From a bacterium (GTDB taxonomy: Bacteria > Vulcanimicrobiota > Xenobia > Xenobiales > Xenobiaceae): DNA of 31,233 nucleotides. Made by a program: the position numbers and the translations under genes. Below, in pieces: positions 15,772 to 23,611 of the stretch. Location: the NCBI GenBank assembly GCA_022839105.1, contig JALHDH010000020.1:1-31233 (forward strand). Reading direction: 5' to 3'. Under the pieces are notes generated by a model. The model was not told the DNA's origin, ran no database searches, and saw nothing but the letters and a program-made list of their open reading frames with translations. Every line of letters begins with the position of its first letter. Position 1 is the stretch's first letter.

Positions 15772-16937
15772 CCAGACACCTTCAGGGCCGAGGCCTGGGA
15801 GTGGATCCGCCGCAGGGCCCAGGCCACCCGGCGCACCTCCTCAAGGTCCATGTGCGAAGCGATGGGCAGGCACAGGACCTGGCGGCTCGCCTTCTCGGTG
15901 TGCGGCAGGTGGACCCTGGGGAGATCGGCGTAGGCGGTCTGTTCGTGACCCGGAGGGAAGAAGTAGGCGCGGGTGGGAATCCCCTCCGATTGCAGGGCCC
16001 GCCCCAGATGATCGCGGTCCATTCCGAAGAGCTCCGGGTCGATCAGGATGGGGAAGTCCTTGTAGGAGGAGCGGGCCCCCTCGCGGACGCGCTGGAACCG
16101 GACCCCGGGCAACTCTGCCAGTTCGGAATGGTAGATCTCGGCCACCCGGTTGCGATGAGCAGCATAGGAGTCCAGGGCGTCCACCCCGGCCAGGCCCAGC
16201 AGTGCGTGGAACTCGGACATCCGCGCGTTGAGCCCGGCGAAATCGCAATCGTAGCTTCCCGGATTGCCGTAATCCCGCCCGGAACGGACCCAGGAGGCGA
16301 TCCGCTCGTCCCGGGTGGCCACCAGGCCTCCCTCGGCAGCCGGCAAGAGCTTGGTGGGAGACAGCGAGAAGACTTCGAAGCGCCCCCAGCCGCCGAGAGG
16401 CCTGCCCTGGAAGAGGGTGCCCAGGCCGTGGGCGGAATCCGAAAACAAGGCCAACCCCTTCTCCTCACACAAGGCTTCCAGGGCCGGCCAGTCCGGCGGA
16501 TTCCCGAAGAGGCTGACGGCCATGACGCCCACGGTGCGCGGCGTCACCGCGGCCCGCACGGCCTCGACGTCCACCGTCAGGGTCTCGGGCTCGCAGTCCA
16601 CGAAGACGGGGGTCAGGCGGCACCAGCGCAGGGCGTGGAAGGTGGCCATGAAGCTGTAGGAGGGGACGATCACCTCCCCTTCCAATCCCAGGGACTGGAT
16701 CGCCAGCATCAGGCCCGAGGTGCAACTGGAGACGGCCACCACATGAGGCACCTGGAGGTACTCTTCCATGCGGGCTTCGAAGCGGCGCTGGTGCGGACCC
16801 TTGGTGAGGTTTCCACTGCGGTACATGGCCTCGAGCCGGGGGGCCAGGTCCTCCCACGGGGGAAGGGTGGGCCGGGTGAAGGGAACCCCCTCAGGGAAGG
16901 CCGGAGTGCCGCCCAGGATGGCGGGAAGATCGGTCAT
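15768..16937 (-). CDS. DegT/DnrJ/EryC1-family PLP aminotransferase
   Basis: Sugar aminotransferase, 389 residues, likely adding an amino group to the 4-keto sugar made by the neighbouring dehydratase. The fold-type I features are clear: SSCTSGLMLAI (phosphate-binding loop), VIVPSYSFMATFHA, D167 in LFSDSAHGLG stacking on PLP, and the Schiff-base K196 in SLSPTKLLPAAEGG. Length fits the family. The ATG at 16937 overlaps the sugar-transferase stop by four bases (ATGA), and its own stop overlaps the dehydratase start, so the three genes form a tightly coupled unit. The exact sugar cannot be told. Confidence 0.9.
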   Translation of the reverse strand: MTDLPAILGGTPAFPEGVPFTRPTLPPWEDLAPRLEAMYRSGNLTKGPHQRRFEARMEEYLQVPHVVAVSSCTSGLMLAIQSLGLEGEVIVPSYSFMATFHALRWCRLTPVFVDCEPETLTVDVEAVRAAVTPRTVGVMAVSLFGNPPDWPALEALCEEKGLALFSDSAHGLGTLFQGRPLGGWGRFEVFSLSPTKLLPAAEGGLVATRDERIASWVRSGRDYGNPGSYDCDFAGLNARMSEFHALLGLAGVDALDSYAAHRNRVAEIYHSELAELPGVRFQRVREGARSSYKDFPILIDPELFGMDRDHLGRALQSEGIPTRAYFFPPGHEQTAYADLPRVHLPHTEKASRQVLCLPIASHMDLEEVRRVAWALRRIHSQASALKVSG

Positions 16938-17581
16938 GATGGCTCCTCGGGTGGCTTATAGCCGGGATCCCCTTCCCGCCGGGCCCAGCCCTCACCATAC
17001 ACGGAAGCAGCATCTCCCAGGATGCCGAAGGTCCGCGCGATCAGGACCAGATCCAGCCAGGGGGTGTAGCGGTCGATATAGTGGATGTCGAGCTCGATGC
17101 GTTCGGGCCAGGTCAGCCGGTTCCGCCCCGAGACCTGGGCCAGACCGGTCAGGCCGGGCCGCACCTCCAGACGCCTGCGCTGGTGCGGAGTGTAGGTCTC
17201 CACCTGATAGGCCAGGGTGGGACGGGGGCCGACCACGCTCATCTCGCCCCGCAGGATGTTGAAGAGCTGAGGCAACTCGTCGAGAGACCAGCGCCTCAGG
17301 AAGTGCCCGGTCCGGGTGATCCGGGGATCCCTCTCCTCGATTTCGTAGCCCGCCCCGATCCTCTCGGCGTTGCGCACCATGGTCCGGAACTTCAAGAAGG
17401 GGAAGAGACGCCCCCCCCGACCGACCCGAGGCTGGACGTACAGGACCGGCCAGCCATCGTCGAGATAGACCGCCAGGGCGCACAGGGCCAGGACAGGCCA
17501 CAGGACCAGCAGGCTGGCCGTCGCCCACAGCAGGTCGAAGGCCCGCTTGACCGGGCCGTTGGGATCGCACAAGCCGGACAT
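16934..17581 (-). CDS. Polyprenyl-phosphate sugar-1-phosphate transferase (bacterial sugar transferase)
   Basis: Initiates a lipid-linked glycan by moving a sugar-1-phosphate from a nucleotide sugar to undecaprenyl phosphate. It is 215 residues long, the monotopic short form. Features in order: K12-R13...D16 before the membrane hairpin (about 17-40), VLYVQPRVGRGG, KFRTM (64-68), DELPQLFNILRGEMS (101-115), GPRP (118-121) and RPGLTGLAQVSGRN. The C-terminal tail ends in a typical YIDRYTPWLDL helix. It is the first gene of the minus-strand block, starting at ATG 17581; a divergent gene starts 137 bp away. The downstream aminotransferase and dehydratase suggest an amino-deoxy sugar as substrate (inference). 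Confidence 0.92.
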   Translation of the reverse strand: MSGLCDPNGPVKRAFDLLWATASLLVLWPVLALCALAVYLDDGWPVLYVQPRVGRGGRLFPFLKFRTMVRNAERIGAGYEIEERDPRITRTGHFLRRWSLDELPQLFNILRGEMSVVGPRPTLAYQVETYTPHQRRRLEVRPGLTGLAQVSGRNRLTWPERIELDIHYIDRYTPWLDLVLIARTFGILGDAASVYGEGWARREGDPGYKPPEEPS

Positions 17582-17664
17582 GGGATGCTCTTTCGGGAAG
17601 GGACTGGAAACCGGGCGGGGGTTTCTTCGGGAATCCTGGCGTTCCTCCGCGCCTTCCCGGGGCC

Positions 17665-17684
17665 AAAGTTCACAAGCCCGTCAC
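17665..17684 (-). repeat. 20-nt intergenic motif, copy B
   Basis: On the minus strand this reads GTGACGGGCTTGTGAACTTT, matching copy A (2134-2153) at 17 of 20 positions. It lies between the divergent sugar-transferase and M64 peptidase genes, 84 bp from the former start and 35 bp from the latter. GAACTT resembles the -35 box of some ECF sigma factors, but I find no convincing -10 partner. Confidence 0.3.
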
Positions 17685-17703
17685 ACGACCTTCGGGCCCG
17701 CGA

Positions 17704-17712
17704 TGCTAGCCT
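17704..17712 (+). promoter_or_regulatory. Possible extended -10 element giving a leaderless M64 mRNA
   Basis: TGCTAGCCT fits an extended -10 (TGn TAnnnT). It ends six bases before the GTG start at 17719, so transcription would begin at or next to the start codon. No SD sequence and no clear -35 is visible. Confidence 0.35.
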
Positions 17713-17718
17713 GGATCC

Positions 17719-19329
17719 GTGGAAATCCGTCCCGCTTCGACCCCGCCTCCCTCCTGGATGGTCCGCCAGGTCCAAGACGACCAGGGGATCGAAATCCTCG
17801 ACGTGGAGCCCCACGACCGCCTGGTCCGAGGTGAACCCCTGGTCCTGCGCTCGACGCCCGCGTGGATCTCCGAGGACCTTCCCCCGGGGCCCGAACTCTA
17901 TCAGGAGGTCCTCTATCCGCACGATGCCCTGCCTCAGGCCGGTCGAGCCCACCTGGAGGCCCGAGCCGGAGCCCAGGCGGAGGCCTGGCCTGGAAGCGAG
18001 GTCCGGACGCTGGTCCAGCAGGGGCCCGAAGAGAACCGGATCGACCTGACGATCGTGGGCGACGGCTACCGGGCCCAGGACAAGGACCAGTTCTTCCAGG
18101 ACGCCCGGAGGATCACCGACGACCTCTTCGGCGAGAAGACCTTCGCCTCATATCTGCCGCTCTTCAACGTGCACGCCGTCTTCGTGCCTTCGAAGGATGC
18201 GGGGCTGACGGATGTCGAGAGGCTGGACACGGCCCTGGGGCTGTACCGCTCGCCCCAAGGCTCGAAACGAGGGGTGATGCCGGGGAATACCCGGGCCATC
18301 GAGAAGGCCCTGGACCTGGCCAGCGACACGGATTACCCCATCCTGATGGCCAACGACGACTTCTACGGCGGACTGGGCGGGCGCTACGCCATCACCACGC
18401 GTTCCGAGAACTCGGGCTCGATGGTCCTGCGCCACGAGTTGGGGCACAACTTCGGCGACGTCGGCGAGGAGTACGACGGAGGGCAGGTGTATCGGGGCGC
18501 CAACCACTCCCCGACTGCCAAGGTGCCCTGGAAGAGGTGGGTCGAAGAGGACCCCATGCCGGTCGGCAAGGGCCGCTCGCTGGTGGGGGCCTACCCCTGG
18601 AAGAACCTCAAGGCAGGCCCCCTCTCCTTCCCCTTCGAGGTTCCCGGGAAGGACCCGACCCGCGTCGTGGTGGACGTCAGTTCGGTCGGCTGGGCCACCC
18701 CTCAGGACGTGGCCATCCTGCTGGACGGCCAGGAGCAGAAACTCCAGGGGGTCCACACCGAGGATCGCAGCTTCTTCCGCCTGGTCCCCGACCCCGTCCT
18801 GCCCCCCGGACTTCACACCCTGGAGATCCGCGAGAAGAAGGCCGACGGCGACAACGTGCTGGCCTCGGTGCGGGTGAACGCCTTCGAGCCGGACTACGAG
18901 TTTGCGCCAGGGGTGGTGGGGGCCTTCCCTTCCTTCGCTGCCGGGGGGCGCCAGGTCGGCTTCCGCCCCACCCACGAATCCTGCCTGATGCGGGACATGC
19001 GCTCCAAGGAGTTCTGCCCGGTGGACCAGGAGAACATGTGGCACCGCTTCCTGGAACGGGTCAGCCTGATCGACTCGCTGGGCCTCCTCAACGAGGGAGC
19101 CACCCGCCAGGTCCGCCTGGAAACCCCCGCCTTGGAGGGTCTGGAGATCCGCTGGTTCCAGGTGGCCCCGGACGGCACCGAGAAGGAGCTCCCCGAATTG
19201 CGGGACTGCCGGCAGTGGCCCGCGGAGCCGGGGGTCCGAGGGCGCTATCGGGCAGAGGTGCTCTTCCGCACCGACGAGGTGCGCACCCCGACCGAGCGAT
19301 TCCAGGCCTCCCGGACGATCGAACTCTGA
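17719..19329 (+). CDS. M64-family (IgA peptidase-like) zinc metallopeptidase
   Basis: A 536-residue putative metallopeptidase. Residues 105-255 form the catalytic region: IDLTIVGDGYRAQD, LPLFNVHAVFVPSKDAG and the zinc site HELGHNFGDVGEEYDGG with H239, E240 and H243 plus the downstream acidic E-E-Y, the M64 arrangement. The C-terminal half (about 320-536) looks beta-rich and contains a ligand-binding-like segment and an RxxxxxFRTDEVRTP tail. The start is GTG at 17719; an in-frame TAG at 17707 rules out any upstream extension, so no signal peptide is encoded although family members are usually exported. A later ATG at 17758 gives no signal peptide either. One base separates its stop region from the SpoIIE gene. 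Confidence 0.85.
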   Translation: MEIRPASTPPPSWMVRQVQDDQGIEILDVEPHDRLVRGEPLVLRSTPAWISEDLPPGPELYQEVLYPHDALPQAGRAHLEARAGAQAEAWPGSEVRTLVQQGPEENRIDLTIVGDGYRAQDKDQFFQDARRITDDLFGEKTFASYLPLFNVHAVFVPSKDAGLTDVERLDTALGLYRSPQGSKRGVMPGNTRAIEKALDLASDTDYPILMANDDFYGGLGGRYAITTRSENSGSMVLRHELGHNFGDVGEEYDGGQVYRGANHSPTAKVPWKRWVEEDPMPVGKGRSLVGAYPWKNLKAGPLSFPFEVPGKDPTRVVVDVSSVGWATPQDVAILLDGQEQKLQGVHTEDRSFFRLVPDPVLPPGLHTLEIREKKADGDNVLASVRVNAFEPDYEFAPGVVGAFPSFAAGGRQVGFRPTHESCLMRDMRSKEFCPVDQENMWHRFLERVSLIDSLGLLNEGATRQVRLETPALEGLEIRWFQVAPDGTEKELPELRDCRQWPAEPGVRGRYRAEVLFRTDEVRTPTERFQASRTIEL

Positions 19330-19330
19330 G

Positions 19331-20764
19331 ATGAGCCTGCGCGTCCGACTGGCCCTCTGGGTCGGCGGTCTCTCGCTCTTGATCCAGCTCCAGGTCCTGC
19401 TGGTCAGTCTCTTCGCGGTCCGCACCGTGGCCATCGAGAGCGCCCAGGCCGAGATGCTGCGGCTGGCTCAACTCGGGCCCCAGTCCTTCAGCCGGGATGC
19501 CCCGGGGATGCATGGAGCCGAGGCCTTCCTCCTCTCAGGGTCGGGTGAGATCCTGGATCCCCCGGGTCCCCACCTCCTGCCCGCCTTGCGCTCGGCCCTG
19601 AATCAAGGCCTGGTCTTCCCCGGAATGGACGGAGTCGCCGTCCTTCCGGGCGAAGAGCCGGTCTGGTTCGCCCTGCACCCGATCGGTCCTGAAGGCCAGA
19701 CGGTGGGCCTGATGGAGAGCGAGGCCCATATCATGCATCGGCTGGACGTGGTCCGCGAAGAGATCCTCCTGGCCGGCGTGGTCGGTTCGCTGGGCCTGCT
19801 GGCCCTGGTCTGGGTCATCACCGGGGGCATCACCAGGCCCCTGTTGGAACTGGCCGAGGCGGCCCGCCGGGTGGCCCGCGGAGACCTGGACACGCCGGTC
19901 CCCGAGGTCCGCCGGAAGGACGAGGTCCAGACCCTGGCCTCGGCCTTCACCCGGATGCAGCGCGACCTGAAGGCACACCTGGAGGCGCTCCAGGCCACCA
20001 TCACGGCCAAGGAGAGGATGGAGGGCGAGCTGGCCATCGGCAGCAGGATCCAGCGTGCCTTCCTGCCGAGGCTACCCGCCGAGACGGGCACGGAGCTCCT
20101 GGATGGGCGGATCGCCCTGGCCGCCGCCTTCCGCCCGGCCCGCCAGATGTCGGGGGACCTCTACGATCTCTTCGAACTTTCCGGGAACCGCCTGGCCCTG
20201 GTGATCGGGGATGTCTCAGGCAAGGGCCTTCCTGCGGCCCTGCTGATGGTGGTCGCCCGCACCCTGGTGCGAGCCGCCGCTCGCGAACATTCCAGCCCCG
20301 CCGCCTCGCTGGCGCGGGTCAACCAGGTGCTCTGCGACGAGAACCGGGCCGAGCTCTTCGTCACCCTGCAACTGCTCTTCCTCGACCTGGAGCAAGGGAA
20401 GCTGACATGGGCCAATGCCGGTCACCCGCCCCCCGTGCTGGTCCCGGCCGAAGGCCCGGGCCAGGCTTTAGCTCCCCCAGCCGGAATGGTCCTGGGAGTG
20501 GAAGCGGAAGCGGCCTATGACGACGAGGAGGTCTCGCTGGGCCTCGGAGACGCCCTGGTCCTGTTCAGCGACGGCCTCTCGGAGGCCCGCAATCCCCGAA
20601 ACCAGCTCTTCGGCGAGGAGCAGGTGCTCCAGGCCTGCGTCCGGATGGCGGGATCCTCCGTCGAGGGCATGGTGGCCGGCATCCTGGAACAGATGGAAGC
20701 CTTCAGCGAAGGGCGACCTCCGGACGATGACCTGACCCTGGTGGCCCTACGGCGAGTGCGCTGA
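19331..20764 (+). CDS. Membrane HAMP-SpoIIE (PP2C-type) phosphatase
   Basis: A 477-residue signalling phosphatase, RsbU-like in output. Layout: membrane helix 1 (about 8-30), extracytoplasmic sensor (31-142), membrane helix 2 (144-167), HAMP (168-220), a short coiled coil (215-240), then the SpoIIE/PP2C domain (245-477). Metal-binding aspartates are visible in SGDLYD (D276), IGDVSGKGLPAAL (D294), LFSDGLSEARN and PDDDLTLVAL. Such enzymes usually dephosphorylate anti-anti-sigma proteins in partner-switching pathways; none is encoded here, so the target is unknown. The ATG at 19331 follows the M64 stop by one base, so the genes are probably cotranscribed. Its 3' end overlaps the convergent gene by 18 bp. 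Confidence 0.92.
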   Translation: MSLRVRLALWVGGLSLLIQLQVLLVSLFAVRTVAIESAQAEMLRLAQLGPQSFSRDAPGMHGAEAFLLSGSGEILDPPGPHLLPALRSALNQGLVFPGMDGVAVLPGEEPVWFALHPIGPEGQTVGLMESEAHIMHRLDVVREEILLAGVVGSLGLLALVWVITGGITRPLLELAEAARRVARGDLDTPVPEVRRKDEVQTLASAFTRMQRDLKAHLEALQATITAKERMEGELAIGSRIQRAFLPRLPAETGTELLDGRIALAAAFRPARQMSGDLYDLFELSGNRLALVIGDVSGKGLPAALLMVVARTLVRAAAREHSSPAASLARVNQVLCDENRAELFVTLQLLFLDLEQGKLTWANAGHPPPVLVPAEGPGQALAPPAGMVLGVEAEAAYDDEEVSLGLGDALVLFSDGLSEARNPRNQLFGEEQVLQACVRMAGSSVEGMVAGILEQMEAFSEGRPPDDDLTLVALRRVR

Positions 20765-21844
20765 ACCGGGTCGGTTGGCCAGGGACGCCAGCCGGGCCTT
20801 GAGCCTGCGGGCCTCGCCCAGGACCACACGCCCCACCTCGGGAGTCGACCACGTTCGGCCGGCCAGGGCCGCCAGCCGGGTGCGCACCAGCGTTCCAGCC
20901 GGAGCTGCCGCGGCCCGGCGCAATTCGGGACCGGGGCTCTCCAAGGCTGCATCCAGGAGGGCCAGGGCTCGGCCCACCACCGCTTCGTCGGGGTTCCTCA
21001 GGGCCTCGGCCAGGCCTGGCAGGGCCAGTTCGGGCGGGTACAGGGCCAACGCTTCCAGCGCCCACGAACCCGACCTGCCCGCCACCGCCTGATTCAAGCC
21101 CGGCAGTCGCTCCAGGGCACGAGCCCGATGAAGCCCGGTCAGGTCCGCGGCCAGGCGATAGACCTCCACGGCCTGCCGACGCTGGAGCTGCGTGTGGACG
21201 GGAAGCGCCAGTTGCCTTCCCAGAACCTGCTCGATGCCCCGGCGAACCTGGGCGAAACGCCTGGGGTCCTCCAGGCTCCAGTGCTCGAAGAGCCAGTCCA
21301 GGGCGGCCTCCCGATCCATGCGCCCCAGGGTGACGGCGGCCTGAAGGCGCAGCTCGAAGGAGGGGTGGCCCAGCAACTCCTCAAGCCGGGCCCGGTCCTG
21401 GGGGCCCGGGCGCAGCATGACCAGGGCGGCCCGCATCCGCTTGGGGTCGCCCCCCGCCAGGTGCGCACGGGGAGCCCTCTGGACCTCGAGCAGGACCTGG
21501 ATCCAATCCGCTTCCTGGAGATCCCGGAAGGGCTGGTGCCCCAGGGGAACCCAGCCACGCTGCCCCTGGACCAGGAACCAGATCGCCGGCTCGCGCAGGG
21601 GGGGTTCGAAAGAGGCGGACAACTGCAGGGGAATCTCGGATGGCGGAGTCCCGGCGAGCACCTTCAGGACCTCCAGGGCTGGGAAGCGCAGGGTGTGCCC
21701 CTCGCGGGGGGACTCCCGAAGCACCACCTGGGCCTCCACCACCGCATGCGCGCGACGGATGAGACTCTCGAGCGGGACCTGGTCGGCCCAGGCCCCGACC
21801 GGCCAGAGGCAGAGCACCAGCCACGGCAGGAGGGTTCGACGCAT
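20747..21844 (-). CDS. Exported HEAT-repeat-like protein of unknown function
   Basis: A 365-residue protein from the ATG at 21844. Residues 1-21 are a signal peptide ending VGAWA-DQ. Residues 22-140 resemble a compact domain (RRAHAVVEAQVVLRES, then PAIWFLVQGQRGWVPLG) seen in exported proteins that begin with an OB-like or beta-sandwich fold; I cannot name it. Residues 140-360 are Ala/Leu-rich helical pairs consistent with HEAT-like repeats (ELRLQAAVTLGRMDREAALD, WALEALALYPPELALPGLAE, RRAAAAPAGTLVRTRLAALA). A longer start (21886) is possible but would bury the signal peptide. The promoter at 21857-21886 sits almost on the start codon. The 3' end overlaps the SpoIIE gene on the other strand. 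Confidence 0.75.
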   Translation of the reverse strand: MRRTLLPWLVLCLWPVGAWADQVPLESLIRRAHAVVEAQVVLRESPREGHTLRFPALEVLKVLAGTPPSEIPLQLSASFEPPLREPAIWFLVQGQRGWVPLGHQPFRDLQEADWIQVLLEVQRAPRAHLAGGDPKRMRAALVMLRPGPQDRARLEELLGHPSFELRLQAAVTLGRMDREAALDWLFEHWSLEDPRRFAQVRRGIEQVLGRQLALPVHTQLQRRQAVEVYRLAADLTGLHRARALERLPGLNQAVAGRSGSWALEALALYPPELALPGLAEALRNPDEAVVGRALALLDAALESPGPELRRAAAAPAGTLVRTRLAALAGRTWSTPEVGRVVLGEARRLKARLASLANRPGSAHSP

Positions 21845-21856
21845 CACGACACCCCG

Positions 21857-21886
21857 AGCATACGCCACAAGGTGGAGGCGCCACAA
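21857..21886 (-). promoter_or_regulatory. Probable promoter of the HEAT-like gene
   Basis: On the minus strand TTGTGG (21886-21881) and TATGCT (21862-21857) are separated by 18 bp. The -10 ends 12 bases before the ATG at 21844, so the mRNA leader would be only about five bases, with no room for a normal SD sequence. Confidence 0.45.
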
Positions 21887-21968
21887 GCCCGAGCCCCGCG
21901 ATCCGAAGCGAGGCAGAGGCCACAGGAGGGAATCCCGGCTTCCCGAGATCCTCGGGCCTCCCGGAGTG

Positions 21969-21996
21969 TTGACCTCCTGCCTCCATGTGCTACAAT
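21969..21996 (+). promoter_or_regulatory. Promoter of tRNA-Ser
   Basis: TTGACC (21969-21974) and TACAAT (21991-21996) are separated by 16 bp, close to the sigma-70 consensus. The tRNA 5' end lies 12 bases after the -10 element. This is the clearest housekeeping-type promoter in the window. Confidence 0.7.
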
Positions 21997-22007
21997 GGCG
22001 AAGCTCT

Positions 22008-22097
22008 GGAGTGATGGCCGAGGGGCTAAAGGCGCACGCCTGCTAAGCGTGAGGGTCCAAAAGGCCCGCGTGGGTTCGAATCCCACTCACTCCGCCA
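22008..22097 (+). tRNA. tRNA-Ser (anticodon GCU)
   Basis: A 90-nt class II tRNA that decodes AGC and AGU. The acceptor arms GGAGTGA and TCACTCC pair fully, with G as discriminator and CCA encoded (22095-22097). The D arm is GCCGAGGGGCTAAAGGC. The anticodon stem CACGC/GCGTG holds the loop CTGCTAA with GCT in the centre. A long variable arm (GGTCC, AAAA, GGCCC) is typical of Ser, and the T arm is GTGGG-TTCGAAT-CCCAC. No attachment-site duplication or integrase gene is seen next to it. Confidence 0.97.
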
Positions 22098-22125
22098 CCC
22101 GCAAGCGCAGCCTCCCTGCGCCGCG

Positions 22126-22160
22126 AAAAGGGAGCCCGGGTTCGGGCTCCCTTCGCTTTT
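22126..22160 (+). terminator. Rho-independent terminator after tRNA-Ser
   Basis: AAGGGAGCCCG (22128-22138) pairs perfectly with CGGGCTCCCTT (22143-22153) around a GGTT loop, followed by CGCTTTT. It ends the tRNA transcript about 30 bases after CCA and isolates it from the M20 gene. Confidence 0.8.
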
Positions 22161-22231
22161 CCCCCCCAGGCTGGGGCAGGACGCCGCCTCGCAGAGGAGA
22201 ACCTCCTCCCTTCTTTGGATTGGAGGCCGAC

Positions 22232-23611
22232 GTGTCCGACATCAACACCTATTTCCAGGTTCACGCCCAGGAATTCGAAAAGGATCTGTGCACCCTCCTG
22301 CGCATCCCCAGCGTCAGCACCGACGCCGAACGCAAGCCCGACATGCAGGCCTGCGCCCAGGAGGTGGTTCGCCAGCTTCTGCAGGCAGGGATGGAAGAGG
22401 CCCGCATCATGCCCACCGGGGGCCACCCGGCCGTCTTCGCGACCTCGAAGCCTCGGCCCGGGCGCCCCACGGTCCTGGTCTACGGCCACTATGACGTGCA
22501 GCCCGAGACCCCCCTGGAGCTCTGGGAGAGCCCACCCTTCCAGCCCACCGTGCGGGACGGGAAGATCTATGCCCGAGGCACCACCGACGACAAGGGCCAG
22601 TTCCTGATCCACCTCAAGGCGGCCCAGGCCCTGAATGCGATCCACGGCGAGTTGCCGGTGAACCTGAAGTTCATCCTGGAAGGCGAAGAGGAGATCGGCA
22701 GCCCCAACCTTCCCGCCTTCATCGAAGAGAACAAGGACCTCCTGGCCTGCGACGTCCTGGTGATCTCCGACACGGGCATGTATGCTCCTGGGATCCCCTC
22801 GCTGCTCTACGGCCTTCGTGGGCTCTCCTACCTGGAGGTGGAGGTCAAGGGGGCCGATGGCGACCTGCACTCTGGGATCTTCGGCGGGGCCGTGCCCAAC
22901 CCGGCGCTGGAACTGTGCCGGATCCTGACGGCCCTGAAGGGCCCGGACGGGCGCATCCTGGTCCCCGGCTTCTACGACAAGGTCCGCGATCTCTCGCCCG
23001 AAGAGCGGGCCGAGTGGGCGACCCTGCCCTTCGACGAGGAGGAGTTCCGCAACTCGGTCGGCTGCCAGGGCCTTTCGGGCGAGGCGGGCTTCACCACGCT
23101 GGAACGCCGCTGGGCCCGGCCGACCCTGGACGTCAACGGGTTCCTCTCGGGGTTCACCGGCGAGGGCGTCAAGACAGTCCTGCCCGGCAAGGCCATGGCC
23201 AAGATCTCCTGTCGGCTGGTTCCCGACCAGGACCCCGAAGAGATCGCCCACCTGGTCGAAAAGGAGATCCTGCGCCTGGCTCCCGACACCGTCGAGGTGA
23301 AGGTCCGCTACCACCACGGCGGGCGCCCCTGGATGACGGATCCCACCCACCCCGTCCTGGAAGCTGCAGGGAGGGCCGCCGAGAAGGCCTGGGGACGGAC
23401 CCCGGTGCGGGTCCGCGAGGGAGGCTCGATCCCCATCGTGTCGACCTTCTGTCGGATCCTGGAGGTCCCCGCCGTCCTGCTGGGCATCGGCCTGGCGGAC
23501 GAGAATGCCCACGCCCCCAACGAGCACCTGGACCTGGGGAACTTCCACGCCGGCATCCGGGCTTCGGCCTGGCTGATGGAGGAGTTGGCGGCCCAGGCCG
23601 CCGCTAAGTGA
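22232..23611 (+). CDS. M20-family metallo-dipeptidase
   Basis: A 459-residue cytoplasmic zinc peptidase, probably a dipeptidase or aminoacylase of the M20 (CNDP/PepV-like) group. Metal and catalytic residues: H87 and D89 in VYGHYDVQP, bridging D120 in ARGTTDDKGQ, the E154-E155 pair in EGEEEIGS, an Asp in VISDTGMYAPG, and the C-terminal His in NAHAPNEHLDLGNF. The dimerisation insert (about 195-320) is present, including LEVEVKGADGDLHSGIFGG. The start is GTG at 22232 with the SD sequence GGAGG five bases upstream; the frame is open far upstream but those starts would run through the tRNA. It is coupled to the next gene by a GTGA overlap. The substrate is unknown. Confidence 0.92.
   Translation: MSDINTYFQVHAQEFEKDLCTLLRIPSVSTDAERKPDMQACAQEVVRQLLQAGMEEARIMPTGGHPAVFATSKPRPGRPTVLVYGHYDVQPETPLELWESPPFQPTVRDGKIYARGTTDDKGQFLIHLKAAQALNAIHGELPVNLKFILEGEEEIGSPNLPAFIEENKDLLACDVLVISDTGMYAPGIPSLLYGLRGLSYLEVEVKGADGDLHSGIFGGAVPNPALELCRILTALKGPDGRILVPGFYDKVRDLSPEERAEWATLPFDEEEFRNSVGCQGLSGEAGFTTLERRWARPTLDVNGFLSGFTGEGVKTVLPGKAMAKISCRLVPDQDPEEIAHLVEKEILRLAPDTVEVKVRYHHGGRPWMTDPTHPVLEAAGRAAEKAWGRTPVRVREGGSIPIVSTFCRILEVPAVLLGIGLADENAHAPNEHLDLGNFHAGIRASAWLMEELAAQAAAK

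Noticed and set aside
22008..22097. tRNA-Ser as a mobile-element attachment site
   Set aside because: No integrase gene and no second copy of the tRNA 3' end is visible in the window.
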